Shown here: positions 26,821-38,829 of the stretch, in pieces
Position numbering within the stretch: the stretch's first letter is position 1
How the letters are laid out: the number at the start of each line of letters is the position of its first letter
Origin: Struthidea cinerea
Taxonomy: Eukaryota > Chordata > Aves > Passeriformes > Corcoracidae
Assembly: GCA_013397865.1 (NCBI GenBank)
Contig: VZTI01004088.1
Span: forward strand, 5,009,361 to 5,073,360
DNA: 64,000 nt
Reading direction: 5' to 3'
The notes under the pieces: generated by a model
What the model saw: the letters and a program-made list of their open reading frames with translations, nothing else
Told to the model about the DNA's origin: nothing
The model's database searches: none
Program-made: the position numbers and the translations under genes

Positions 26821-27944
26821 TTTTCTGTCTTTTCCCAAAGAAAGACAGGAAGTGGATATGAAAATGGCAGGGGAACAAATGGTTTCTTGAAAATTAAGAG
26901 AGGGTGAGAAAACAGTAATTAATCTGCCATGGCTCTTACAACTTTTTTTCTAAGAAGGCCTAGTAAACCAATCTTCTTCCAATCTATCTACCATTGTTTT
27001 TTACCACCAGTACATCATCCATTACCCCACAAACTCATTTACCAGTTGTCCCCCTTCCTATCCTGAATTAAAACTCCGCCAACCTGAAATGGTTCAAAAC
27101 CTTCCTCCAAGTTATGCCAAACAGTTTCTCAGAAACCTCAGGCACACGCCTATCCTCTAGGCTGAGAACCACTTCTCTCCTCATTTAACCTTGCCGGAGC
27201 TCAGCACCACACCCTTGGCTCTGGGCCAGCCCAGAAACCACCTTCTCTGTCTCCAACAGGAGCACACCAGCACACCGTCCTCTAATACAAATAACCTACC
27301 CTCCGAATCAGATGGCTTCTTCTTTTATGAGACAGACCTCACTGAATTTAGAAGAATTCATCTGCTGTCAGTCCATGATCCTGTTTGCAATTAGAATGGA
27401 AAATAGAATAGGAAAAGGAATAGGAAGAAAGGACTGAAGATCCTAGCCTTTGCTCCTGTAGGGAACAAAGAAAACTACCCTACCAAAGCTTGTCTCTCCT
27501 CTGCCTTATGTTTGTAGCTATAAGGTAAAGGATTTTCTTGCCAGCAGATAGATCGTTAAAGGGATGAATAAACTCCAAATCTGAAAATATTGGCCTGTTG
27601 TAAAAATACAGCAGCAAGGTAATAGCTGTGACTTAGTTTAGCAAAACTACAGTAATCATCTGCCCCTCTTCTACTCTGTGCACAATGCACATACTCTCTC
27701 TGTCCACATCAGTAGTTTAAATGGGATTGTGAGGCACCAACCAACCAGATCCAGAACGATCAACCAGCCCCAGTCAAAACAAATGTGTTTATAAAGCTGT
27801 ATGAAAAAAGGTTTATGGACAAACGGGGCTAAATTCATGTGCATTATTGCGTGTAGAAACATTTTTTAGGAAACTGAGTTGGAATTATATGTTGAAAATC
27901 CCAGGCACTAATTACAATGCAGGAAATAACATTTAAGTGTAAGA
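26821..27944. other. Unique non-coding sequence
   Basis: No recognised gene or repeat. The part at 27050-27330 is richer in C than its surroundings but has only a short open frame with no domain. Confidence 0.5.
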
Positions 27945-28132
27945 AGCAGCTTTTCTTCCTTTAGGGTGATCAAACACTGGAACCAGTTACCCGGAGGGGT
28001 GGTGTAGTCTCCACCCTGGGAGATATTCAAGCCCCAGATGGACATGGTTCTGGGAAACCTGTTCTAGTCGATGCTGCTCTGAGATGGAGTTTGGTCTATC
28101 TGGTCTCTAAAGATCCTTGCCAACCTCAGCCA
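27945..28132 (+). mobile_element. Old CR1 LINE 3' fragment
   Basis: The segment follows the CR1 3' end closely. It has the coding block around GATCAAACACTGGAACCAG, then a GAGATATTCAAGCC motif, then a divergent 3' untranslated part reading like GATCCTTGCCAACCTCAGCC. It lies in plus orientation and is clearly diverged from a young copy; the terminal ATTCTATG-type tail is lost. CR1 elements are usually truncated at the 5' end, as here. Confidence 0.75.
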
Positions 28133-31100
28133 CTGTTGTTTTTGGTTTTGTGGGTGACCTTTGTGCTTTAGTACTTTCTCAAGGGCAAATACGTCTGCCA
28201 TGAGGTCAGACTGTAGGACTATGTACATACAGCCTCTGTCTCCCACTGTTCCTGTGGTGGTCAAAAGGAACCAGTGCAAGACAAAGAAAACAGAGGTGTT
28301 TCTTTAAAGATCCTTGATGTTGGATGCTGAAAGGGCAGATGGAGGTTGAAGAAGGTAGGGAAATGCAAGGGTGCACATGAACTGCAATGGTGCAGAGTAC
28401 TTTTGGTTCGTGAGTATTACCAGCTCATGCCTGGTTTTGAGATCTACACTACAGTGTGGCAGAAAGCTGTGATTCCACCTCTTTGGTGCACACCTGAAGC
28501 AGTGGGGCACTGCAAATTGTTGAGCAGTGTAACAACATCCTGAGGATGACCATCTCCTAAGGTGCCTTGCTCCCTCTGCAACTCCAAAGGGATTCTAAGG
28601 TAAATTAATTCAATCCCTATGCCAGTTGCCTCACTGAAGAGCCTGAAGGCACTTATGTAATGTGGACTGGTGGCACAAATCCTCCAAAAGCTGCCTTAAG
28701 GTGCTTGACTGCCACACCACACCAGTTCAAGGCTCGCTTTAATGCTGCAAGTCTGGCCTCCCATTTGAGGAAAACAGAATTACCATTACAGACTCACAAA
28801 CCAGGTGAGCAATATAACATTAAAAAGTTTTTCTGCAAGGAAAGCAGAAGGGTGGGAGATGCAAAACAAGTACTGAAGAAGCATAAAGCACCCACCAGGG
28901 TTTCCTTAGCAAAGATTAAATGTCAGAGATTTAGTCAACACTAAGAACAACTGTGGAGCAGTATGCCTGCAGTTCCCTTGAAAGCTCAGTATAGCCTGTT
29001 ACCACTTTAATATTAGAATTAAAGGAAGGAAATAGAGAAACCAACTCAGATTTGACCTCTGGGTATTCTGCTCAATAAGTCCAGTGTAGCCCAAAGGCAA
29101 ATAAACTAATGAAAATTATTAACCCACTAGCTGCTGTCTTAACATATGCCAGGTACAAAACAAACATCCTGCAGTTTTAAGGCAGTTTATTTTGGTCCTA
29201 GGAAGCATGTTATGTATCTCACTTCCCAGGAAGACAATGCAGTTCTGTGACATGAGGTTACAGTACAGATGGAGTGCTGGTTGATTGCATAATGGTCTGG
29301 TGTTGGAGAATTCAAACGTGAGCTGTCTTTATAGATTGGAAGTGCCTGTCTTTCACCATTTCCAGGTTTGTTGTCACTCATAATATTTGAGGGAATGCTT
29401 CATGAACCAAAAATGCATCTGCGCTGAAAATGTTCCACAGGAGCTGTCAACCATCCTATTAGCACACTCACTGACACTGGCCACAGTCTTAAAATAAAAA
29501 ATAGTTTTATTGAAGGATGTACTTGGCATTTTTCAATATTAAAATAATAAATAAATAATGGCATGTTTTCTGTTAAAAATTTAAAATGCAACTGTGTCTA
29601 CCTGGACTCACTTTGCAGACATGCATTAATTCATTTAGATACAACATCTGAAAATCTCTGAACATGTCAGTAATGTGCATCTCTTAGTGAATTATAACAT
29701 TCCATATTTTCAGTTGCTAATGACCATTAAAGGCACTATAAATACATATTCTATATAAAATGTAAAAACAGGTGGATTTTTTACTCCTAAATTTAAGCTT
29801 ATTTCTACCTTGTCATTTATTCTTCAGTCCAACGGTCCAAGACACACCATTCCGCTTCTATTCAGGCAAAATATACACAAATTTAGCCATTTTAAGGAAC
29901 GCAACCTGATGACTTTCCAGAGTCTGCACTGTAATCTATGTGCCTTTCATGGTGCTGTGTTATCTCAAGAATTATCTAAAAATACTACCATTTAACTGTC
30001 TGTACTAGTAAGTCGCTGGGAACAGAACAGACTCTCAGTTTGAAGAAGAAGCATTTGTGACCAATCTCTGATGAAAAGATGGGAACAAGCGATCTTTGTT
30101 TCCTGACCTGATCAGTCCTGCCCTTGCTATTCCTCGCCCACTATTCCAAGGGTGCCATTCTCTCACAGAGAGTCATGCTCAGTGCGAGAAAAGCTGCATT
30201 TAATCAAGCTCACATTCAGCAAGCTATAAGCTTTGAGTGATCAACTTTGAGTTGGGTAGGAAAATATTTTTCATTCCTGAATATTTGTATTATATTAATA
30301 ATTGTTATCTAAATAAAAGTAATGTGATGCCATTGCAAAGTGATAATTTTCTGGGGTGTCTACCCTGCATAAGTCACAGGAGACAATTCGTTGATTACAC
30401 TTCTCAAGCTTTGGGAGCACACTGAAGTATGTAGACTTCAGAAACTCACAGGCAAACTGAAGAGATTTTTGCCCATGAAAAATGTTGGAAGGAAACAAGT
30501 TTGTTTAGGTAAGACCAGGCAGAAGGGGAACATAATACATTTGTTCTATTCCTTAATTCAGTTTATCTTTTTTTCCTAGTTTAAATCAATCACAAGGCAT
30601 TGTGATTTATAGGGCTTGTCCCACCTAAAGCATCTGGAAACACTAGATGCCAGACTGTCCTTTTCCTGGGCTTCAGCAGCAGCAATGGCAGCAGCATCCT
30701 TGCTGATAATTTGACCAGAGATTGGAAAGCAGTAGGCAGCTCCTTTTGCAGCGGTGGAGATGGGGCTTGAACATTAGGACAAAGACCCCAAACCCAGCAA
30801 ACTTCAATCAGATGTTAGGCAGGAATAGGTCATATGCTCATGGTTTACAAGCTTCCTTTCTGGTACTCTTTCAGACTAAATCCCAATTAGGGATAGCACG
30901 GGCACAGCTGACTATGCATCAGCTATGATCTTGGACACGGCAATCTCTTGTGACTTGCAAGTGATGCAGCTCTGAATTTCAGTGGTGATTTTACAACCCT
31001 GACTGCAGAAGAATACTGAAAATCATTATTATTTTTTGTTAAAAAAAAAATCTGGGGAAAAAGGAATTTATTATAAGTGCTTTGTTTTTAAAATCAAAAA

Positions 31101-33304
31101 TATTCAGTTAACCTTGATGTAAAATAATTCTGTAATTCTTATTATTTTTCTAAGCACATGTTCAGGGAAACTACAATTTCTCTTTTAGAAAATGTGAAAC
31201 ATAATTAACTTAAAATTCTTTTCCCAAAATATTTCCAAGTCAAATTGTTTATTAAAAGTGTTTCTTTCCCAAAAGCAATATTTTCTTGGCTAAAGTATGT
31301 AATTAATAAATTAACCATCAGTGTTAATCACCACAGAATTTAGAATTTCAATGGATTTGGTGACTAACCAGTTTTTTCTTCTAGTATTCATACAACTTAC
31401 ACCTAAGTACAGTACACGTGTGGAGGTCCTGAGATCATAGATGACTGAGACCTCTAAGAATTTGGGGTAAAACATTCAACCTGACTGGACTATTGTGGTT
31501 TTGGCAAGTATCTACTTTTTCCAGTTGTATTGCTAACACCTTGCCTAGATTGAGCTTGAGCTAAATCTGTTCATGAGCACTGGTCTCATTCAGGGCCTGG
31601 GACAGTGAGGAGATAATGATGTTATTGTAAGTATTAAGCATTTTTACATGCACCAAATACTCCTCTGACTGTAGCAGATATTCAAATGTATCCTTTAAAT
31701 AATACCTTTCCTCCTAGTGCTCTCAAACTACTATGTAAACTATGGACATCACACCACTGAGATGAAACCCCTTTTTCAGCTTTGGAGAACTTATGAAATG
31801 TTTTGCGAAATGTTATTTCCATCTTTAACAGGAGGGTTGTTGTAAGGCCTTCTCTTTATTTCAACATTTAAGAATTGATATGGTCCCACTGGCATTTAAA
31901 GGAGCAGTTATGACCTATTCCCAGCTCACTAAACACTCCATTGACAATTCCAAATAGTTACAGATGACCCACAGCTCCCCTCAGTCCCTACCTTCCTTCA
32001 TCCTGAGCAATGGTGGAAATTGAGACTACTGTCACACCAGCCTTTTCCAATGCCTCTTTATATTAAGACAGGTCAGACAGGGTCACTGGTCTTTGATCTA
32101 CTGTATTTCTTCATTCTTGTTTTAAACTACCCAACCTTTCTCACATTCCCATAACTCATGACAATGAAAGCAGCAGCTGTCTGCTCCACTTTCTAACTAA
32201 TAACTTCTGCTCAGAGTGGGAGGGAAAAACAGCTTTATTTTAAATGCGGGATTTTCTGTTGGAGAACTAAGCACTAATTGCTTTATGTTGTGCTGTGTTG
32301 TGCTTCGTGTTGTGCTCTCATCTCCCCTCTTACTCCAGGAATACTTACAGACCACCTTTTTTTTCCCTTTGCCTGTTTCTACCCCTCTTCATTTCTGTGC
32401 AAGAGCAAGAAGCAGAACTTTGCTACCTTTATGATTATTAGTGGCCCTGGGTTCATACTGATTAGTCCCAGTGGCACAGGGTTAATGAGTTAAGTGTGCT
32501 TATTCAATTAAGCCACCTCTTTGTTTTAGCTCACATAAATTTTAACCTGATCGCTTCAAAATTACCTTTGGCACTATTCAGTAATAGAATAAATTAAATA
32601 AATTGAATCAAAAGAAAAATGAAAGCCTTCTTAGTCCTTAAGTATGTGTGTACTTGATTTGCCCTCAGTAAAAATAAATGGATAGAAAGCTTAGTAGAAG
32701 CATTCTGATTCTGAGTTGATCTACAGTTTGTGTCATGGAACACAGGCAAACTGGAATTGTTTTGGGTCCTGGCCTAATGTTTGGAAGAATTTGGCACTCT
32801 TACAAATTTTAGGTTGTTTTTAGTCAGAGTACCTCAGTTATCTATTTTCTTCAAAATGCCCTTGGACTATACCTTACTTACAGCAACTACTTCAGTGCAT
32901 TAGCTTGAACAGAGAATGAACAAGCCATTTCACTGGAACACCTTTTTCTAACATAGCTGCAGAACACGGCAATTTACTTTCCTCAAAGTTAGAGTTTTGG
33001 GACTGTAAATTAATCGTGGATGTCACACTGCAGCATGGAAGACCAGCTGACGGCTACAGTTAAGGCACAGTGGAATACAAGGTTTTTTCATCTGTAAATG
33101 AGATATTGAAAGAAAAGCCACTGGATCCTAGTCCATAGTTTCCTGCTATGACTCTTTGGCATACTAAGAAGGTATTTGATTTTGAATGCTGATTATCATT
33201 GAGAAGCATTACATTTGAATCTCTCTGATTAAATGGAGGACTTTCATAATGGCATTACTAATTACATTTGTATACACACTGACTGCCCTTAGAAATACCC
33301 TCTT

Positions 33305-33480
33305 AAGGCAAGATTCACCTCATCTAACATTAATCATTTAAAAATTAGGCACCTAGTCTAAGCCAATTATCTCAGCTGCCTCTGTATTCAGTGAAGAGAG
33401 ACAGACACCTCTAGAGCATGATTCACCCCACGAATCTCAGAAGGGGATGAATCTCTTGGTCGTTTGTTCCACTTATACCA
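33305..33480. mobile_element. Probable ancient interspersed repeat
   Basis: The segment contains the string AATTAGGCACCTAGTCTAAG followed by a block with GAGAGACAGACACCTC and GCATGATTCACCCC. From memory this matches a highly diverged repeat seen in several sauropsid genomes, although I cannot name the family. It shares the GGCACCTAGTCT string with the element at 59570-59850. Orientation and exact ends are uncertain. Confidence 0.35.
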
Positions 33481-34867
33481 TGATGTCACCAAACACAATT
33501 AGGTGAAATGACTTCTGCCCTGAGTAGAAATGAGAAGCTGGATAAAAATTTTAAAAATCAAACAAAAAAACACAGAAAAAAAACACAGAAAAACCCACTA
33601 AATGAATCAACAAAATCTTTCCAGTAATGCCATATGAAATGAGGTGTTATGAAAATTAATGCAATGTTATTCATCCATCTTCTTTTCTTGACATAACAAG
33701 AATATTGTCTTTAAAAATGATGACATTTTGATTATATTCAGTGGTTTACAGAATGTCCTGACCTGAACAAAATGAAGTTTTTGTACTATGAAACTTTTGG
33801 CAGGCAAACAATTTCAATCTCCCTGCATCTGAATGATTTGAATCCATTCTCTTGGGGATGATTGCTACCAAGATTTCCACTGGACTGCAGTGATTACACC
33901 TTTGAAAATGTCTAACATATTTTGATGTTTCCTCTAACATTTGTAGCTAAATTTCCAACTGGAGTATACTCATTTTTGTTAGAAACTTCAGGAAACCTAG
34001 CTGCTTTGGTGACTTGCTGCTATTGGTAATGTCACGTAGAGGGACATTTACCTGATTCACTCCCTATACTGCACATAACCAGCCTTTCTTCTGGACTGTG
34101 TTCTTCTTAATCATATGCCTTTAAATCAACTTGTAACTTCCCTTGGGGAACAGTCATTAAAAAAAAAAAATATTTCACAGTAAGTGTTTCAAGGAGCAAA
34201 AGGGAGCTTGTGTATCCTAAAAACATAAAATAAGAATAAAAATCAAATCACATTAGGGTCCTGCACAGAATAAACTCAAATTAAAATAGTCATAGAGATC
34301 ACTTACTTATTTGGCAGTTTAATCTGGCCTAGGATCCAGAACTGATTGCTGAACTATCTCCTAGAAATGTGATCTTCAAACTTCATCTTATTCACACAGA
34401 GACCTTGGCAGCACAAACAGGCAGTACATCACTCCAACTGTATCTCTGCTGCATTGGCCTCTGGTTCTGAATTACAGCATCTATCACATTCTGGCTTTTG
34501 CTTGCCAAGCTTTTAAAGGTGTGCTCTTGCTCACTGTACCTTATGAGCAGCTTTCCCTTCCATCATTGGGCCTGCTTTTGAAGTTTACTGATATCGACTT
34601 ATAAAATATTCTTTCTCTGCATGCCTACCCCTCTGACTACTGTGTAACTGAGACATGCATGCATATCACAAGTGTCAAGTTCCAGTTTGAAAGTGCTTTG
34701 TCTTGCTCATGCAGACTGTGAAAACTTCTGCGCATAAATATCTGAACCTCATATGCTTTTAAATCTAGACACAACATACATCCTTTGGTTAAGATCTATT
34801 TATAATTAATAGGGTGGCATGGACTGGCAGATTCTTCACTGGAAAGACTATAGACATAAACTCTATG

Positions 34868-34887
34868 TATATATGTATACATATATA
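34868..34887. repeat. Perfect 20-base AT-rich palindrome
   Basis: TATATATGTATACATATATA equals its own reverse complement. It lies in AT-rich unique sequence about 240 bases left of the solo LTR. It could extrude as a cruciform; no function is implied. Confidence 0.85.
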
Positions 34888-35065
34888 TCTGGAGACGTGC
34901 TCTATTCCTCTTTTCAGTTTTAATACCATCATACATCATATTTGTTTTTAAATTATGTTTTGCTCTGAATTTTTATTTTATAATAAATAGATTAATTTTG
35001 CATGTTGACAGGAACTGGCCTCAAAGTCACATTCTCACTCTTTAGCAACCTGATCATGAAGATAG

Positions 35066-35105
35066 CCCTGTAGCTTTCAGTACCCTGTAGTTTTCAGTAC
35101 CCTGT
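35066..35105 (+). repeat. 17-base tandem duplication
   Basis: CCCTGTAGCTTTCAGTA at 35066-35082 is followed directly by a copy differing at one base (35083-35099) and then by the first six bases of a third unit. It ends 23 bases before the LTR. Confidence 0.9.
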
Positions 35106-35128
35106 CCCTGGTTTTTTTCATATTAGCC

Positions 35129-35729
35129 TGTTGTGGTTTAACCCCAGCCAGCAGCAGAGCCCCAGGCAGCTGCTCACTCAGTGTCCCACCAGTGGGGTCA
35201 GGGAGAGAATCAGAAGGGTAAAAGGTAGAAAACTCTTGGGCTGAGATTAAGACAGTTGATAAGAAAAGCAAAAGCCACACACACAAGCAAAACAAAATAA
35301 GGCATTAATTCACTGCTTCCCAAGGGCAGGCAGGTGTTCAACCACCTCCAGAAGAGCAGGGCCCCATCACATGTAGTGGTTAGTGGGTAAGACAAAGACT
35401 ATCACTCCCAGTGTCCTGCTTCTTTCTCCTTCTTCCCTCCGCAACTTCGTATACTGAGAATGATGTCATACAGTCTGAAATATCCCTTCGGTCAGTTTGG
35501 GTCACCTGTCCTGACTGTGTCTTGTCCCAGCCTGCCATGCGCCCTCAGTCTCCTCATCAGCATGGCAGTAAGGGAAAGCAAAGGCCTTGGCTCTGCGTAA
35601 ACACTGCTCAGCAATAACAAAAAGGTCTCTATATTTTCGTCACTGTGTTCAGCACAAGTCCAAAATGTAGACCCACCCCTACCAGCCACTGGGAAGAAAG
35701 TTGACTCTACTACAGCCAAAACCAGCACA
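35129..35729 (-). mobile_element. Solo LTR of an avian endogenous retrovirus
   Basis: The 601-base segment begins TGTTGTGGTTTAACCCCAGC and ends CCAAAACCAGCACA, so it has the TG...CA ends of an LTR. The sequence agrees with an LTR I recall as widespread in neoavian birds. Sense orientation is probably minus: read that way, a CRE-like TGACATCA (plus 35461-35468) is followed by a decayed TATA-box equivalent (about 35446-35456), and the family's polyadenylation region lies near 35241-35265. Flanking bases TAGCC (left) and TATCC (right) agree at four of five positions and may be an aged target-site duplication. No internal retroviral genes or second LTR lie nearby, so it is a recombined solo LTR. 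The short open frames inside it are not genes. Confidence 0.8.
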
Positions 35730-37524
35730 TATCCAAAATGTTGAAAATCACTGAAATTAAATCACTCATTGGCTCTTCAAAAGTTTTGGGTTTTTTTTTC
35801 TTTTTTCACTCTAATGTTTCAATTCAGTGATTTATATACACTAGGCATAAAACTTAAACAAGAGCAATCGGGAAGAGTTAAACTCCAGACCTGAAAGAAA
35901 ATGCTGTAGTCAACAATACGCTCTATTCTTGTCCATTGATACACAACTGTATGCCATGAGAGGCTCCGTCACCACCACTATGTCTGGGCATATTGCTCAG
36001 TTCTCTCTTCTGGGGTGTGACCCTGGGGCTCCAACTCTGGGAAGTGCTCAGCAGGACCAGCCTTCTTCCTCTTCTTCCCTACAGAGGAAGCACATAGGTG
36101 TACCACAAAATCGGAATTGAAAAGGTCTTAAGACTCTGCTAGGTCTTTGCTTTTAACCAACTAGGGTATAAATCTTTGAGCACAAATTTCAGGAAAGCTC
36201 TCATTTGTTAGATAGCCATGTATCTCTAAACAAAACATGCCTTTGAGTCCAAGTGCTGTTTGTCTTTTATTAATAAGCTAATTGATTGTGTATTCAGAAT
36301 GGTATTTTTAATGTCAATTTCTGACTTCTTTCAATGTTTAGTGATTGTGTAAAGAAATTAAAAAGCTATTGCTAGCAGTGGTTGATGAAAATGTCTTTGG
36401 AGCATGCAAGAGACTGGAAATCTACAGAACATATTCTAAGGTCTAAGCAGAAATAGTCAGAAATCACACCTATAGCTTATGACTCAAACTCTAATCATCT
36501 CCACAACCCTTTTAAAATAGAGTAAATGGAGGAAATAATTTTGGACATTTCAGTGAGACAGAAAAAGGAGTACATTTGCTATCATTGTCCTCTTTCAGAA
36601 GCCGATAGAAAAGCATCTGTGAGAAAACAGGAGATCTGAGATCTTAACAACTGACCCTTCTCCAGAAAGGAGACAAATGAGAGTGTCTGGATCAACGAAA
36701 TGTTTCATGAAAAAAAACATCTACAAAGCAAGTGGAATACCGGGCTGCTTGACCATTCAGTTAAAAGTGTGTGACTTCATTCAGTAATTCATTAGATGCA
36801 AAAAAATTTTATGTTTAAATTACCCCAGTGTTGAGAAGAAATGTTGATAACAAACTGTGAGTTCACAGATAATAATACTGGAACCTTAATCTACACTTTT
36901 GAAATCACAAAGCCTTTGAAATAAAGGGTAAAATTCAGTCCCTGGAGAATGAAAAAGACAACATATGCAAACTCATATACACCCAATAAAACCACATTTA
37001 TAGACACAAATTACTTGCAGAGAACTATGGGGAAGTCTACTTCAACAATGTCAAAGATATGCTGCATTTTTATATAGTAAAAAAAGTTACTGAGTTCGAG
37101 CACCATAAAAAGCTGGAAGATATCACACAAGTTCTGCTTTCTCATAGAGCTCTTTCTTACATGCTGTGGGAATGGGGAAACTGATGGCATCATTACTGTT
37201 TTTATAAGTGTCATTACTGCCACTTTTCTCTTTGACAGAACATGGTGATGTACTACCTCACTTTATCACAGTTTATATTATTGCATAAATGATGCCAATG
37301 GCAAAGTTTGGAGAGCACAGGTATTCCTAGAAAGTGCCAAGCAAACCACAAATCATATTAGGATAATCTGAGGACTTGAATTGTTACTTGAGTAGTTTTT
37401 TGCGGCACAAACACATAATGGTGGTTTTGGATAGTTCATTTGCTGGCTGCAGTATTGAGCACTGGAAAGAAAATAATGTCTTAGATAATGTAAAAAAGAG
37501 ACTTCATCCAATTTTCCCCTCTAT
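35730..37524. other. Unique non-coding sequence
   Basis: No gene or repeat is recognised between the LTR and the next CR1 piece. A poly-T stretch with one C lies near 35791-35807. Confidence 0.5.
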
Positions 37525-37612
37525 TAATCATAGAATGGTTTGGGTTGGAAGGGATCTTAAAGATCATCTAGTTCCAAACCCTCTGCTGTGGGCAGGGGCA
37601 CCTTTCATTAGA
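37525..37612 (-). mobile_element. CR1 LINE 3' end fragment
   Basis: AATCATAGAATGGTTTGGGT followed by GGAAGGGATCTTAAAGATCA and CATCTAGTTCC is the reverse complement of the CR1 3' untranslated end. The tail-type octamer is at the left edge. Only about 85 bases remain. Confidence 0.8.
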
Positions 37613-38683
37613 GGTGAAAGTACCTATGTACTTATGTATTATTGTATATTTATCCCTTAGATATAGCCGGAGGTTCCTGGCAGAGATCAAGTCTACATTT
37701 TAATGATTAAAAAAAAAAAAATCCCCAAAAACTTCTTGTCTCATTTAATCCAAATACAATGTGAAAGACAACAGGTAAATGCAATGTGAGAGGAGGAGGA
37801 GGGTGACAGTGATGATTATTGCAGTAAACAGTAGTCAACAGTTACACAGTTATTGTTTAGCCTTCTATGCAAGATATAGTACATCTGGAAGGCTGCTAAT
37901 CATTGTCTTTAGATCTGCCTGTAGTTCCTGTAATGTAGCAGTGTTCTTAACAGCTACCTGGAAAATTATTTTCCCCAGTGGAGAAACATAGAAAGCTTCC
38001 TATTTTGTCTGTATGGAAAAAAAATGGAAAGTAATTCACATATTTCAAAATATTAGGGCCTGAAAGGACCAAGCAGATCATCTAGCCTGACCTCTCATAC
38101 ATCTCAGACAACCTATTTTCTCTAAATTATCTCTTTATTAATCAAAATAATATATTTGAATGAATGCAGAGAGTTGTCCTACCTTGACGCAGAAAAATTG
38201 GTACATGAAGTATCCTTCATTTGCTTTTGCTAATTTGTTATTCTGGCTAACTACCCTGACTGTTACATATTTTGATATCTTCCTAGTTTAAGTTTTCTGG
38301 CTTCACTTGCCAGTCACTTGTTGCAGTTCTGACCTACTCTGTTAGATTTAATTGTTCGTTGGCAGTTGGACTCATCTTCCAGGAAGGTAATTCAGGACAA
38401 TTCTCAGCCAGCTTTTAGATAAATAAAGTTTCTCAGCTCAAAACACTTTTCTCATTTTCAGAATAAATTTTCTTTCTTTTTTTTGACTCTCACTCTTAAA
38501 TCTCTTCCTGAGAAACTAGAGTCAGGATACACTGTCCATTTCTCCGTATGGTGTTGCTTGTTCTAGATTACCACACGCTTTGCTATGTTAAATTACACAG
38601 CACTTGAGTGAACCCACCTTGCTTTGTCCTCTCCTCGTTGTTATGGCAAATGTTGCCGCTTTTCTCGGTAGTAAGTATTTTTC
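37613..38683. other. Mostly unique sequence between CR1 pieces
   Basis: This holds a poly-A run near 37709-37721 and the faint CR1 piece at 38060-38115. No coding content is supported. Confidence 0.5.
38060..38115 (-). mobile_element. Degraded CR1-like 3' fragment
   Basis: GGGCCTGAAAGGACC followed by AGATCATCTAGCCTGACCTC resembles the reverse complement of an older CR1 3' end. The match is short and diverged, so the family assignment is moderate. Confidence 0.5.
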
Positions 38684-38825
38684 ACAGAATCATAGAATGT
38701 TTGAGATCATCTAGTCCAAGCTCCTTGCTAAAGCAGGCTCCCCTAGAGCAGGCTGCACAGGATCATGTCTGGACAGATTGAGAATATCTCCAGAGAGGCA
38801 AGATTCCACAGCCTCTCTGGATCAA
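38683..38825 (-). mobile_element. CR1 LINE 3' end fragment
   Basis: The piece begins CACAGAATCATAGAATG, continues with ATCATCTAGTCCAAGCTCC, and ends with the reverse complement of the CR1 C-terminal coding region around TCCACAGCCTCTCTGG. A few internal bases are missing after GAATG compared with typical copies. Confidence 0.8.
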
Positions 38826-38829
38826 ATTA

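Larger units (their letters stand above)
28135..35060. other. Unique non-coding sequence with one ancient repeat
   Basis: Long AT-rich parts, for example 31060-31330, lack repeats and have the look of old single-copy DNA. No gene is established. Two short plus-strand segments (28726-28804 and 30380-30508) could be spliced in phase but remain unproven. An ancient repeat-like segment lies at 33305-33480. Confidence 0.5.

Noticed and set aside
35077..35728. Several short open frames within the LTR
   Set aside because: LTR sequence is regulatory, not coding. None matches a retroviral protein.
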